Assembly (NCBI RefSeq): GCF_022763245.1 | Contig: NZ_JALEGV010000041.1 | Location: 816,480-880,479 of the forward strand | Direction: 5' to 3' | DNA from: Oricola sp. | GTDB taxonomy: Bacteria; Pseudomonadota; Alphaproteobacteria; Rhizobiales; Rhizobiaceae | DNA: 64,000 nucleotides | The notes under the pieces: model-generated | Seen by the model: only the letters and a program-made list of their open reading frames with translations | Database searches by the model: none | Told to the model about the DNA's origin: nothing | Made by a program: the position numbers and the translations under genes | Part shown: positions 32,588-40,138 of the stretch, piece by piece | Position numbering within the stretch: position 1 is the stretch's first letter | Layout: each line of letters begins with the position of its first letter

Positions 32588-32735
32588 TAACGCGGGCTAT
32601 TCGTTAGTCCAAAGAAGACTGAAGATGTGCGCGCGGAGATTTGAAGAATCCCGCCTCGGCTGCATCTGGATCATTTGTTAAGCTAGTAGGTAGTGTGTCG
32701 AACACGAGAGCGTTTAGCCAAGGATGGGGTGAAGG

Positions 32736-33143
32736 ATGGAGCTGAGGGAATTCATTTCAGAAACACTTGGTCAGATTATTGACGGAGTAAGATCCGCACA
32801 GGCAAACGAGGGCGGTGAAGCTATCAATGCCAAAGCATGGTCTGATAACCCGGGCGGCAACTTAGTGTTCACTGGCAAATACGGTCTTTTTACACGAGTG
32901 GATTTCGACGTCGCTGTCTCTGCTGAGACGAGTGGAGGGGGTGCCGCGAAGCTCACGGTGTTCGGTGTTGGGTTCGAGGGTGAAGGTCAGAAGACCGCCT
33001 CGTCTGCTAATCGTGTGACGTTCAGCGTTCCAGTCCGCCTTCCCGACGGAGACACAAGTGTGGCTGAGGCCGTCGCGGAACAGATACGTGAGAATAGGGA
33101 ACAGCTTGCTGAGGCGCGGAAGAAGCGCTTCCGCGGGTCTTAA
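32736..33143 (+). CDS. Cargo protein of unknown function (Trypco2-like?)
   Basis: 135 residues from ATG 32736. It begins MELREFISETLGQIIDGVRS, has a beta-rich middle (TRVDFDVAVSAETSGGGAAK, LTVFGVGFEGEG, NRVTFSVPVRLP) and ends in a basic helix. The layout recalls small trypsin-co-occurring (Trypco2-type) proteins of genomic islands, though I cannot confirm this. Base use is AT-richer than the chromosome. It pairs with the membrane protein gene that follows. Confidence 0.6.
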   Translation: MELREFISETLGQIIDGVRSAQANEGGEAINAKAWSDNPGGNLVFTGKYGLFTRVDFDVAVSAETSGGGAAKLTVFGVGFEGEGQKTASSANRVTFSVPVRLPDGDTSVAEAVAEQIRENREQLAEARKKRFRGS

Positions 33144-33174
33144 GTCGGGCACGCGCCATGCGGGGAGATTGCGC

Positions 33175-33678
33175 ATGAGTGAGACGGAGCAGGAGCGGGT
33201 GATCAGGGTTCGTGCGGCAGAGCGCGCTCACGATGATTACTATAAGGGCACACTGACCCTGTTTGATTCGATAATGACATTTTCAATTGCTGCGATGCGC
33301 ACGCCCGGCTTGGCTGCCGCTGGTGGTATCGCTGCCACGTTGGGGTTCTACAGCGCAAACTACGCTCGGCTTAGAGCTGTTCCTGAAGCATTGTTGGAAT
33401 TCAACGCGGTTCTCTTTTGGATGTTTCTGAGTCTGCTCGCCACCATTTGCGCGCCTGGATTGGCGTACTTCTCGCAGAGCTTCTTTCTCTGGGGTGAAGG
33501 GGCGAAAAAACTGTCTTGGGAATGGCCATATGTGGGTACAAATCGCCGATCAAAGATTCTCATTCGTGTCGGGATAGGTTTTCAAGTCGCGACAGTTCTG
33601 TGCGTTTTGGCATCGATCGTATTGATGATCGTAGGAGGTGTACGGTTTCTACATCTCGTTGCGGTGTTGCCAACATAA
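33175..33678 (+). CDS. Cargo membrane protein of unknown function
   Basis: 167 residues from ATG 33175 (MSETEQERVIRVRAAERAHD). Three to four membrane helices are visible (SIAAMRTPGLAAAGGIAAT; EFNAVLFWMFLSLLATICAP; FQVATVLCVLASIVLMIVGG), with a soluble N-terminal helix and a loop GAKKLSWEWPYVGTNRRSK. It converges on the tape-measure gene and shares the low GC of the gene before it. No family recognised; a membrane effector of a small defence or exclusion module is one possibility. Confidence 0.6.
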   Translation: MSETEQERVIRVRAAERAHDDYYKGTLTLFDSIMTFSIAAMRTPGLAAAGGIAATLGFYSANYARLRAVPEALLEFNAVLFWMFLSLLATICAPGLAYFSQSFFLWGEGAKKLSWEWPYVGTNRRSKILIRVGIGFQVATVLCVLASIVLMIVGGVRFLHLVAVLPT

Positions 33679-33734
33679 CGAGTGATAGTCTCGCAGACGG
33701 TTCCTCATTCGATCGGCGAAGATCGTCTGATATT

Positions 33735-35723
33735 TCAGCCGCCGACCCCGGTCTTTGCGCGCCTGACGCCGTAACGTGCGTTCATCACCTCGTCCGCCTC
33801 GCCACGCGCTATCTTGGAGATCGCCCTGCTCGCGCCCGCCTCGACGGTGGCAGGCTGGCTAGCCCGCACGATCTCGAAGGTCTGGCCGGCGCTCTTCTCC
33901 AGCATGCGCGCCTCAAGCCCTTCGCCAAGCTCGATGCGGACGGTCGAGTTGCCGCCGCGACCCGACATCATCGCCTCCGACACGTCGTTCGGGTACACCT
34001 GTGCGCCGCGCGGCAAGTTCACAAGTTCCGGCCCCCGTTCGCCGACCCATGACAGCCCGCCCCGCCAGTTTTTCGTGCCGTTGGCGTTGGCGCCGATTCG
34101 CAGCCCCGCCCATGGATCGCCCCCGCCGCCACCGCCACTGAAATTGAGAAGCCCCGCCAGCGCGCCGAACAGGCCGCCGCCCTTGCCGTTTCCGTTTCCG
34201 TTGAACAGGTTGTCCAGCGCCATCTCCTGAAGGCGGTCGATCAACTTGTCGAGCGCGTTCGACATGATGTCGGCCGCCGACTTGCCGTCCCGAAGATCGG
34301 AGATCACGCCGGAGAGCGCATCACGACCGACATCGCGCAATTCCTCGGCGCTGCGACGCACCTGGTCCTGCGCTTCCGCCGCCTTGTTCGCCTCGGCCTC
34401 GGTCACGCCATAGGCATCGGCGAGTGCGCGGATCTGCGCCTCAAGTTCCGGCGTAATCTCTACTCCAGCCTGCATGGCGGCGCTCAACAAGTCCTGCTCG
34501 GCCTGCGCAGTGGCGACCGCGCGTCCGTAATCCTCGACAAGCGGATTGAGATTAGCGAGCGCCACGGCCTCGGCTGCGATCGCTGCCGTGCGGTCTTTGA
34601 TCGACTGAACTTCGCGCTCATATGAGTTCGCGGTGTCAGAACCAGGGGGAGATAGCGGTGTGAAGCTCTGCGAAGTGTCGGTTTCCTTGGTGGACCCGGT
34701 GTCGTCACGGTCCTTCAAGATCGCCATGATCCGCTTTTCTTCGGCGGCGATGGCCGCCATGCGTGCTTCAAGTTTGCGAATTTGCGTTTCTCGGCGCTTC
34801 GCGCTGCGATCCGTCATCTGGGTCTCGCGGTTGCGCAATTCGAGGATCTCGTTTTCGACCTCCAACCGTTCCAGTCCGAGGGATTGCAGTCTCTTTTCGA
34901 GAACGCCGGCACTCTTGTTGTCGATCTCGCGGAACTTGTCGATGAGCGCTTGCAGTTCGCCAGCCACAGTGACGATCGCGGTCTTCATCCCAGTTCCGAT
35001 CTGCTGGGTAATGAGCTGGAATTGCCGGTCGATATCCGCCGCCTTCTCTGCGATATCATCCGACAGCACCAACCCGAAGTCGCGGGCCTCCTGGCGCCCG
35101 CGGCGTATCGACTCGACGCCCTCGTCGAGCAGCTTCACAAACTGCTCGCCACCCGTTCCACCGAAGATCTCGTCGGAGATCCGGATTTGTGATGCCCTAT
35201 CGAGCTGCTCCAGCCGCCCGATGATAGTCTCGAACAGTTCGTCCGGCTTCGACAGCCCCTCCTTCAGATCTGTGGCGGCGATCCCTAGCCGAGCGAAAGC
35301 CTCCGCTGCCGGGCCCTTGCCCGTCTCGATGAACTCGTCGGCCCGCAAGTTCATTTCCTTCAGACCGTCGGTGAGAGCATCCACGCTCACCTTGGATTTC
35401 TCGGTCGAGTACCGAAGCTCCTGGAACGCCTCGAAAGACACGCCCGCCATCTCTGCTTCGCCGGACATCTCGGCGATGCTGCTCGTCACCTGCCGGATGG
35501 TCTCCACGATGGCCGCAGGCGCCAACGCGGCAGTCAACGCACCGGAAAACCGCGCTCCGGCCGCCGCGCCGATCTTCGACAACCGGCGCTCCATCTCCCT
35601 GCCACGCTTCTCGATCCGCGTGAACTGATGATCGGTGTTCCGCGACGCCTTTTCGAGCGTCTTGAGATAGCCGTCGATTTTCGCTTCAAGCGTCGCGACG
35701 AGGCGTTCGACTTTGACGGTCAT
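33735..35723 (-). CDS. Phage tail tape-measure protein
   Basis: 662 residues from ATG 35723, after a GGGGAA site. It begins VERLVATLEAKIDGYLKTLE, has long helical and coiled-coil stretches (residues ~285-340, RKLEARMAAIAAEEKRIMAI), a glycine-rich segment, and the C-terminal signature NWRGGLSWVGERGPELVNLP typical of tape-measure proteins. These set tail length and help eject DNA. It is short for a siphophage, which suggests a small tail. No other tail gene is recognisable in the element. Confidence 0.85.
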   Translation of the reverse strand: MTVKVERLVATLEAKIDGYLKTLEKASRNTDHQFTRIEKRGREMERRLSKIGAAAGARFSGALTAALAPAAIVETIRQVTSSIAEMSGEAEMAGVSFEAFQELRYSTEKSKVSVDALTDGLKEMNLRADEFIETGKGPAAEAFARLGIAATDLKEGLSKPDELFETIIGRLEQLDRASQIRISDEIFGGTGGEQFVKLLDEGVESIRRGRQEARDFGLVLSDDIAEKAADIDRQFQLITQQIGTGMKTAIVTVAGELQALIDKFREIDNKSAGVLEKRLQSLGLERLEVENEILELRNRETQMTDRSAKRRETQIRKLEARMAAIAAEEKRIMAILKDRDDTGSTKETDTSQSFTPLSPPGSDTANSYEREVQSIKDRTAAIAAEAVALANLNPLVEDYGRAVATAQAEQDLLSAAMQAGVEITPELEAQIRALADAYGVTEAEANKAAEAQDQVRRSAEELRDVGRDALSGVISDLRDGKSAADIMSNALDKLIDRLQEMALDNLFNGNGNGKGGGLFGALAGLLNFSGGGGGGDPWAGLRIGANANGTKNWRGGLSWVGERGPELVNLPRGAQVYPNDVSEAMMSGRGGNSTVRIELGEGLEARMLEKSAGQTFEIVRASQPATVEAGASRAISKIARGEADEVMNARYGVRRAKTGVGG

Positions 35724-35724
35724 G

Positions 35725-35970
35725 CTAGTTCCCCTTTTCGCCACTCGCGCGCTGAAGGATAGTCACCAACCCCGTGCACATGGCGACAAAGTCGTCGCGG
35801 CGCGCGCTGCGCATTGCATGCGCGTGAAAGGCGGTCAGCAAGGCCACCGCCACGTCGTCGTTTGTCGCGCCACCCCGCTTGGCGGCGAGGGAAATCTCGG
35901 CCAGCTCTTCGAGAACGATCTCCGCCGCTGGTGTGAGAGGTACAGCTTCGAACAACTGATCTTTTGCCAT
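35725..35970 (-). CDS. Small phage protein, possible tail-assembly chaperone
   Basis: 81 residues ending two bases before the tape-measure start. The product is helical (PAAEIVLEELAEISLAAKRG, DDVAVALLTAFHAHAMRSA). The position directly upstream of a tape-measure gene is where tail-assembly chaperones usually lie, but no frameshift partner is visible and no family is recognised. Confidence 0.6.
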   Translation of the reverse strand: MAKDQLFEAVPLTPAAEIVLEELAEISLAAKRGGATNDDVAVALLTAFHAHAMRSARRDDFVAMCTGLVTILQRASGEKGN

Positions 35971-36040
35971 CGGGCATCTCCTTCAGGTTGCAGTTGGCCG
36001 GCAGCTTACACTAGTGCTGCCGGCCATTCGCGCATGCCGA

Positions 36041-37237
36041 TTAGGACGTCGCGACCTTGAGAAGCTTAATGGCTTCGGAGTTCGCGATGTCGCCGCCAAC
36101 GCGCTTGGTCGTGTAGAAAATTACGTTCGGTTTGTTGGTGAACGGGTCGCGGAGCACCTGGATCGAGGCGAGCTCCACGATCACGTAGCCCAGGGCGAAG
36201 TTGCCGAACGCGATCGGGAATTCGCCTGCGCCGACGTCGGGCATGTTCTCATCGAACTCGACCGGATAGCCGAGAAGCGACGGCGGCGCGCCGGCCGTCA
36301 TGCCCATCCGCCAGATATAATTTCCGTCACCATCCTTGAACTTGTCGATCTTGGAGGCGGTGTTGGAGTTCATCAGCCACACCGCGCCGCGCCGGTAGGG
36401 CGCCCGCAGCCCCCAGACCATATCGCGCAAGGCGTCGGCCGGGCTCGACGACGCGAAGCCAGCCGCCGCGCCGGTCGCGAAGTATTGCAGCGTCCCCCAC
36501 GCGCGAGTGGCGTCGCCGGTGGTCACGGGCGTGCCCGAGAGCACTCCATTCGGCTTCAAGATCCCGTCACCGGAGATGTAGGCCACGCCTTCCGATCGGC
36601 CGAACTTGTCGGTGATCTTGGCTTCGAGCCACTCGCCAATATTGAAGAACGAAGTGTCCAGCAATTTCTGGGTGGTCTTCGGAGAGGCATGAAGCTCATG
36701 CAACGGCACGATCAGCTTGCCGAGCCGAGGCGTGTCCGTCGCGTTGCGTGCTGCGGTCTCACCGACCCATTCCGCGCCGGCTTCGTCATGGTCGATCACC
36801 TCCTCCCACGCGTCGCCGCTCTCGATCGTGACGATGCGCGCCAGGCGCCGCATGGCCGACTGGTCCCAGATCTTCGTGGTCATCGAATCCGACATGGCGG
36901 GCAGAACGAGAAAGCCGCCATTCGCGTCCTCGCCGGTCGACATGGCATTCACATTGATCAGCGCCGACGGATCGCCTGCCTTGATGAACTGACCGATCGC
37001 CTCACGCTCGAGGCGCAGATTGACGGCGTTCGGGCCGGAAGGCATGGAGCCGCCTCCGATCTGAGCAGCGGCGAGGCGGGACGCCATATCGTCCATGCTT
37101 GCGTTGACCTGATCCATCTCGCGGCGCTGGGCACTGATGAAGTCGGCGAATGTGGTCTGCAGCTCGGCGAGTACGGCCGAGGGGTTGCCATTTGCGCTGA
37201 CCGTTATCGGTCCGCGGATACGGGAGTGCATGGTCAT
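36041..37237 (-). CDS. HK97-type phage major capsid protein
   Basis: 398 residues from ATG 37237 (MTMHSRIRGPITVSANGNPS), with GGAAAGG nine bases upstream. The first ~80 residues form a helical delta/scaffold region (FADFISAQRREMDQVNASMD). The HK97 fold follows: DANGGFLVLPAMSDSMTTKI, AWEEVIDHDEAGAEWVGETA, SFFNIGEWLEAKI, YRRGAVWLMNSNTASKI and YVIVELASIQVLRDPFTNK. HK97-type capsids normally need a prohead protease to remove the delta region; none is encoded here. Confidence 0.92.
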   Translation of the reverse strand: MTMHSRIRGPITVSANGNPSAVLAELQTTFADFISAQRREMDQVNASMDDMASRLAAAQIGGGSMPSGPNAVNLRLEREAIGQFIKAGDPSALINVNAMSTGEDANGGFLVLPAMSDSMTTKIWDQSAMRRLARIVTIESGDAWEEVIDHDEAGAEWVGETAARNATDTPRLGKLIVPLHELHASPKTTQKLLDTSFFNIGEWLEAKITDKFGRSEGVAYISGDGILKPNGVLSGTPVTTGDATRAWGTLQYFATGAAAGFASSSPADALRDMVWGLRAPYRRGAVWLMNSNTASKIDKFKDGDGNYIWRMGMTAGAPPSLLGYPVEFDENMPDVGAGEFPIAFGNFALGYVIVELASIQVLRDPFTNKPNVIFYTTKRVGGDIANSEAIKLLKVATS

Positions 37238-37453
37238 GACGATGACCCTTTCCAGATGGTCCGGTAGGCGCTGGCTGTCGCTCGACATACCTTCGGCGCC
37301 TCCTGGGAGGTGAATTTTCGGAAATTGTGCGGCAGCGTCCTGCAATGCCGGTTCCGGCAGCGTTGTGCATGCCGGCTGTTCGCCTGATCCCGTGATCGTG
37401 CCTGACAGCGCGAAGCATGAAAGGCGATCCGACTCGGTTCGGAGAAATCACAC

Positions 37454-37723
37454 TTACTGTACGACATGAAGATTCGGTCTGGCAAGGTCGCGAAAGCTGT
37501 GAGCGATGTTCTCCAGAAGGTCCGCGACATCTGCGGCTGTTGCGTCGGTGTGCGCCATGATCGTTGCGGCCGCGCCCTTGATGGCACCTTCGAACACAGC
37601 TTCTGGCCGACAGGGATGTGGCGCGGCCGGCGTGGTGAGCTTGGCCAATGCTGACATCACCGCGCGGACTTCGCGATCGTGTCGCTCGATGTCGTCAGAT
37701 TGGGGCTTCGTTTTCTCGTTCAT
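37454..37723 (-). CDS. Small element protein of unknown function
   Basis: 89 residues from ATG 37723, with AAGGAG nine bases upstream. The N-terminus is charged (NEKTKPQSDDIERHDREV) and the C-terminal half helical (AEVADLLENIAHSFRDLA-like stretch). No family recognised. It lies upstream of the capsid gene, separated by 216 bases in which I see no gene. Confidence 0.5.
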   Translation of the reverse strand: MNEKTKPQSDDIERHDREVRAVMSALAKLTTPAAPHPCRPEAVFEGAIKGAAATIMAHTDATAADVADLLENIAHSFRDLARPNLHVVQ

Positions 37724-37748
37724 CGCCTTGTTCTCCTTCAACTGAGGC

Positions 37749-38189
37749 TCATCGTGATTGCTTTGGTCCGCGCCGCCGGCGGGCGCGATAGGTCGCTTCG
37801 CGGGCTCGGGTTCCGGCGCGGCGGCATGCGTGCGAGCAGAAATGCGGCACGCGGCCGGCAGCGGGCTTTTCGACCGCAAACGCAGAGCCGCAGGCTCGAC
37901 ATCTGAGCACGGTGCGGTCAACGCTTGCCGCATCGGAGGCGAGCCAAGCGCTGCGCTGCGCGGCAGCATGGGCCTTCCGGCAAGCATCCGTGCAAAACCG
38001 CGCGGGCCGACCACGCGTGACCACGGCCGGCACATCGCTTCCGCACTCCAGGCACGGCCGCGCCGGCTCTGGCAGGCCCGGCAGATCGGCTTGCTCCGGA
38101 GTGCAAGAAAATCGGGAGAATTTCCCCGAATTCGGCCCCGGAGTTTCGGTCAAGATAGATAACGGATTGTTTTTACATTGCTTTTTCAT
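37749..38189 (-). CDS. Double zinc-ribbon element protein
   Basis: 146 residues from ATG 38189 (MKKQCKNNPLSILTETPGPN). Two similar zinc-binding units are visible: CLECGSDVPAV...RFCTDACRKAH and CRACGSAFAVE...HFCSHACRRAG. The C-terminus is strongly basic (TYRARRRRGPKQ). Proteins of this kind occur in rhizobial prophages between replication and packaging genes; DNA or RNA binding is likely, the role unknown. Confidence 0.6.
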   Translation of the reverse strand: MKKQCKNNPLSILTETPGPNSGKFSRFSCTPEQADLPGLPEPARPCLECGSDVPAVVTRGRPARFCTDACRKAHAAAQRSAWLASDAASVDRTVLRCRACGSAFAVEKPAAGRVPHFCSHACRRAGTRAREATYRARRRRGPKQSR

Positions 38190-38318
38190 TTGCCACCTGC
38201 CTTGAGCCGGAAAAAGGCCGCTGCGGAGGACGAAAACGCCCCGGGGAGAGAAAAAATCCCTGAATGAGGGGGGCGGCGGCACGCGGCGGGAGGGGGTGTA
38301 GAGATTTGACCCACCCCC

Positions 38319-38735
38319 CTAACGCCCGTCACTCTGGGGCAGGGGCTCGCCCCGCTTGAACGCGTCCACCATCGCCTGCACACGCGCTCGTGCCTCTGGC
38401 GACGGGCGCGGGATCTCGCGGTAGCGGTGCGCCTCATCGCGCCAGCGCTGCTCTGCAGCGTGCCGGGCACGTTGCTCGGCCTCTGCCTTCGCCGCCCGGT
38501 CCGTTTCGATGCGCAGCTCGGGAGGGGAGGGCAGGAAGCCGTGGCCGAGCGAGCCTCGTACGATCGCCGTGATGGCAAGCTGCAGGTGGTCTAGCCGCGC
38601 GCCCTGCAGCGCGGTGATGTACATCTCTAGGTCGCCGGCCGCGTCCTCGCTCGCCCTCGTCGGCAGTGATCCGAGCCGCACAAGCGCGGCGGTCACGTCC
38701 TGCCTGGTCACCGTGCGCTGTTCGCTATTCGACAT
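38319..38735 (-). CDS. Helicase-loader-like phage protein
   Basis: 138 residues from ATG 38735, overlapping the preceding HTH gene by 11 bases. The N-terminal ~75 residues (VTRQDVTAALVRLGSLPTRA, LDHLQLAITAIVRGSLGHGF, LPSPPELRIE) resemble phage replicative helicase loader/inhibitor proteins, which end in a similar F-P-P-ELR motif. A charged helix follows. With the HTH gene it forms a replication-like pair; this is inferred by eye. Confidence 0.5.
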   Translation of the reverse strand: MSNSEQRTVTRQDVTAALVRLGSLPTRASEDAAGDLEMYITALQGARLDHLQLAITAIVRGSLGHGFLPSPPELRIETDRAAKAEAEQRARHAAEQRWRDEAHRYREIPRPSPEARARVQAMVDAFKRGEPLPQSDGR

Positions 38736-39264
38736 CCGCCGCTCCTTTCGCCAACTCTGCCCGTGCGGCCTCGACGACATTGCGCGGCTTCCGATCGACA
38801 GATCGCTTTCCGCGCGCCCGTCGGTCCGCGTTAGCGGACGGTCGTTCAGAGAAAGGGTCGTTCTTATTAAGGGTGCACGTGGGCGTGGGGGTCCCCTGCA
38901 TCTGTGCGTGGGGGTCCCCCCCATCTCCACGTGTAGGGGGGGCATCCGAAATCGCGTCTTCCAGAAGCTGTTCGGATGGCTCTCGATCCATCACGACCTG
39001 GTAGAAATTCGCGAGGCGCGCCCCGTTGCTGCCGCGCCGCTCGCGACGGCGAATGTAGCCACGCCTGTCCAGTTCACGGAGCGCGTTGCGAATGCTCTCC
39101 TTGGTCGAATCGAGTTTCTCGGCCAACGTGGTGTGCCTGACGATGCACCAACCGTTGTTGTCCGCATGGGTGCCAAGCGCCGCGAGAACGTGCAAAGCAA
39201 GACGCGAGAGCTTCTTGTCGACCACTGCGTCGGCGGGGATGATGCTATAGCGAGGGCCGCTCAT
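38725..39264 (-). CDS. Winged-helix replication-initiator-like protein
   Basis: 179 residues from ATG 39264; the ATG overlaps the upstream stop as TGATG. An HTH domain is clear: KKLSRLALHVLAALGTHADN, TTLAEKLDSTKESIRNALRE, LDRRGYIRRRERRG. This matches the HTH_36-type domain of phage replication initiators. The C-terminal half is disordered and charged. It probably starts replication of the excised element together with the loader-like gene downstream. Confidence 0.7.
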   Translation of the reverse strand: MSGPRYSIIPADAVVDKKLSRLALHVLAALGTHADNNGWCIVRHTTLAEKLDSTKESIRNALRELDRRGYIRRRERRGSNGARLANFYQVVMDREPSEQLLEDAISDAPPTRGDGGDPHAQMQGTPTPTCTLNKNDPFSERPSANADRRARGKRSVDRKPRNVVEAARAELAKGAADVE

Positions 39265-39398
39265 CACGCGCCCCCGCCGTTGGCGATCCGAATGGCCTCG
39301 ATCGCCTGGCGCGCCGTCAGCGAGAACATATCGCGCAGCATCGCCACGGCCGGCCGCGTCAGGGTGTTCCTGTTCGCCTCATACCAGCGCGCTGCCAT
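39264..39398 (-). CDS. Small element protein, start uncertain
   Basis: At least 44 residues from ATG 39398 (MAARWYEANRNTLTRPAVAM...). The C-terminus LRDMFSLTARQAIEAIRIAN resembles short helical proteins found at the start of rhizobial phage replication operons. The open frame continues upstream through attR, where it merely translates the tRNA; that part is unlikely to be protein. In the excised circle the integrase transcript would run through attP into this gene. Confidence 0.45.
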   Translation of the reverse strand: MAARWYEANRNTLTRPAVAMLRDMFSLTARQAIEAIRIANGGGA

Positions 39399-39452
39399 CT
39401 CAATTTCGGGGGAAAAACCTTCCCGCCGGGAATGTTTTCTCTCAACCCGCGA

Positions 39453-39523
39453 GTTTGACAGCTCGTCCGTAAGTGCTTGTTTTCCAGAACCCAGTTTGAC
39501 AGCGGATTTTTCGTAAGTGCTTG
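39453..39523 (+). promoter_or_regulatory. Right pair of candidate integrase arm sites
   Basis: AGTTTGACAGC occurs at 39452-39462 and 39493-39503, each followed by CGTAAGTGCTTG (39468-39479 and 39512-39523). The GTTTGACA core matches the two copies near attL in the same orientation. The sites end 20 bp before attR. Confidence 0.55.
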
Positions 39524-39542
39524 AATTTACGTCTTCAACACT

Positions 39543-39590
39543 GGATTGAAAATCCGCGTGTCGGTGGTTCAAATCCGCCCCCGGGCACCA
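39543..39590 (+). repeat. attR: 48-bp direct repeat, right copy
   Basis: Exact copy of 29168-29215. It lacks the acceptor 5' strand and D arm, so it is not a functional tRNA gene. Confidence 0.95.
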
Positions 39591-39696
39591 TTTGCTCTTC
39601 TCATAGATCAACATTCGAAAACAAAAAACCTTGTTTTTCAATGGATTGACGCAAGCAAGGTGAGCGTTGCTGCTCATAGCTGCCCCCTGCTTTGCG

Positions 39697-39759
39697 GCCA
39701 AAGGCGGGTAACGCCTCGCGGGTAATTCTCCATTACCCGAAGCGTTACCCGCCTTTGGC
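39697..39759. repeat. Large composite hairpin beside attR
   Basis: CCAAAGGCGGGTAACGC (39698-39714) is perfectly inverted at 39742-39758, and inside it CGGGTAAT (39719-39726) is inverted at 39732-39739. Together they form one long hairpin. It may be a miniature mobile repeat or a bidirectional terminator. Confidence 0.7.
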
Positions 39760-39946
39760 TCTTTCGGAATTCGCAATCAAGAACGCTAATCCACGCGAAA
39801 AGGCATTCAGGCTTTCTGATGGAGACGGGCTGCACCTGCCTGTGCAATCGAGCGGGTCAAAGCTGTGGCAACTGCGGTACAAGCACCAGAAGAAGGAGAA
39901 CATCCTCTCCTTCGGTCGCTATCCGATCGTGTCTCTTGCTGAAGCC
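39755..39946 (+). pseudogene. Truncated P4-type integrase (DUF4102 N-terminus)
   Basis: The reading frame gives LALSEFAIKNANPREKAFRL, SDGDGLHLPVQSSGSKLW, QLRYKHQKKENILSFGRYP and IVSLAEA, the arm-binding N-terminal domain of P4-family integrases. It breaks after SLAEA, where an R-rich continuation is expected, and runs into an IS3-type remnant. No catalytic domain remains. Its place just past a tRNA-Phe 3' end points to an older island at the same site. Confidence 0.8.
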
Positions 39947-40089
39947 ATGCCGCGATACTTGGAACGCCATTTGTAGAAGGTCGCATCGCTTACGCCGTAT
40001 TTGCGGCACAGATCGGTGGCCGACATGCCCGCTTGGCGCTCCTTCAAAATGCCGATGATCTGCTCATCAGAACATCTGGATCGTTTCAT
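39946..40089 (-). pseudogene. IS3-family transposase OrfA remnant
   Basis: 48 codons from ATG 40089: MKRSRCSDEQIIGILKERQA, GMSATDLCRKYGVSDATFYK, WRSKYRGM. This is the helix-turn-helix N-terminus of an IS3-family (IS407/IS51-like) OrfA. The frame then leaves the transposase at the junction with the integrase remnant; the leucine zipper and OrfB are missing. The element end probably lies near 40135, where GGGGACAATT follows. Confidence 0.8.
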
Positions 40090-40138
40090 TGCCTGTCTCC
40101 TTCTTCAGAGAGCAAGCTAACCTCAAAGCGGGGACAAT

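Larger units (their letters stand above)
29168..39590. mobile_element. 10.4-kb satellite-like prophage integrated in tRNA-Phe
   Basis: Bounded by an exact 48-bp direct repeat of the tRNA 3' end (attL 29168-29215, attR 39543-39590). It carries a tyrosine integrase next to attL, an excisionase-like gene, regulators with palindromic operators, a plus-strand cassette (32103-33678), tape-measure, chaperone-like and HK97-type capsid genes, a zinc-finger protein and a replication-like gene pair. I find no terminase, portal, prohead protease, holin or endolysin. It is therefore a phage satellite or heavily reduced prophage. Confidence 0.9.

Noticed and set aside
39452..39523. CRISPR-like array beside attR
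   Set aside because: Only two repeat pairs, with unequal spacing of 5 and 8 bases inside the units; integrase arm sites explain them better. No CRISPR array was seen anywhere in the window.
39543..39590. Second tRNA-Phe gene
   Set aside because: Only the 3' 48 bases are present; the acceptor 5' strand and D arm are missing, so it is attR.
39399..39776. Protein-coding extension of the small element gene through attR
   Set aside because: The residues WCPGADLNHRHADFQS are a translation of the tRNA sequence on the other strand, not a protein domain.
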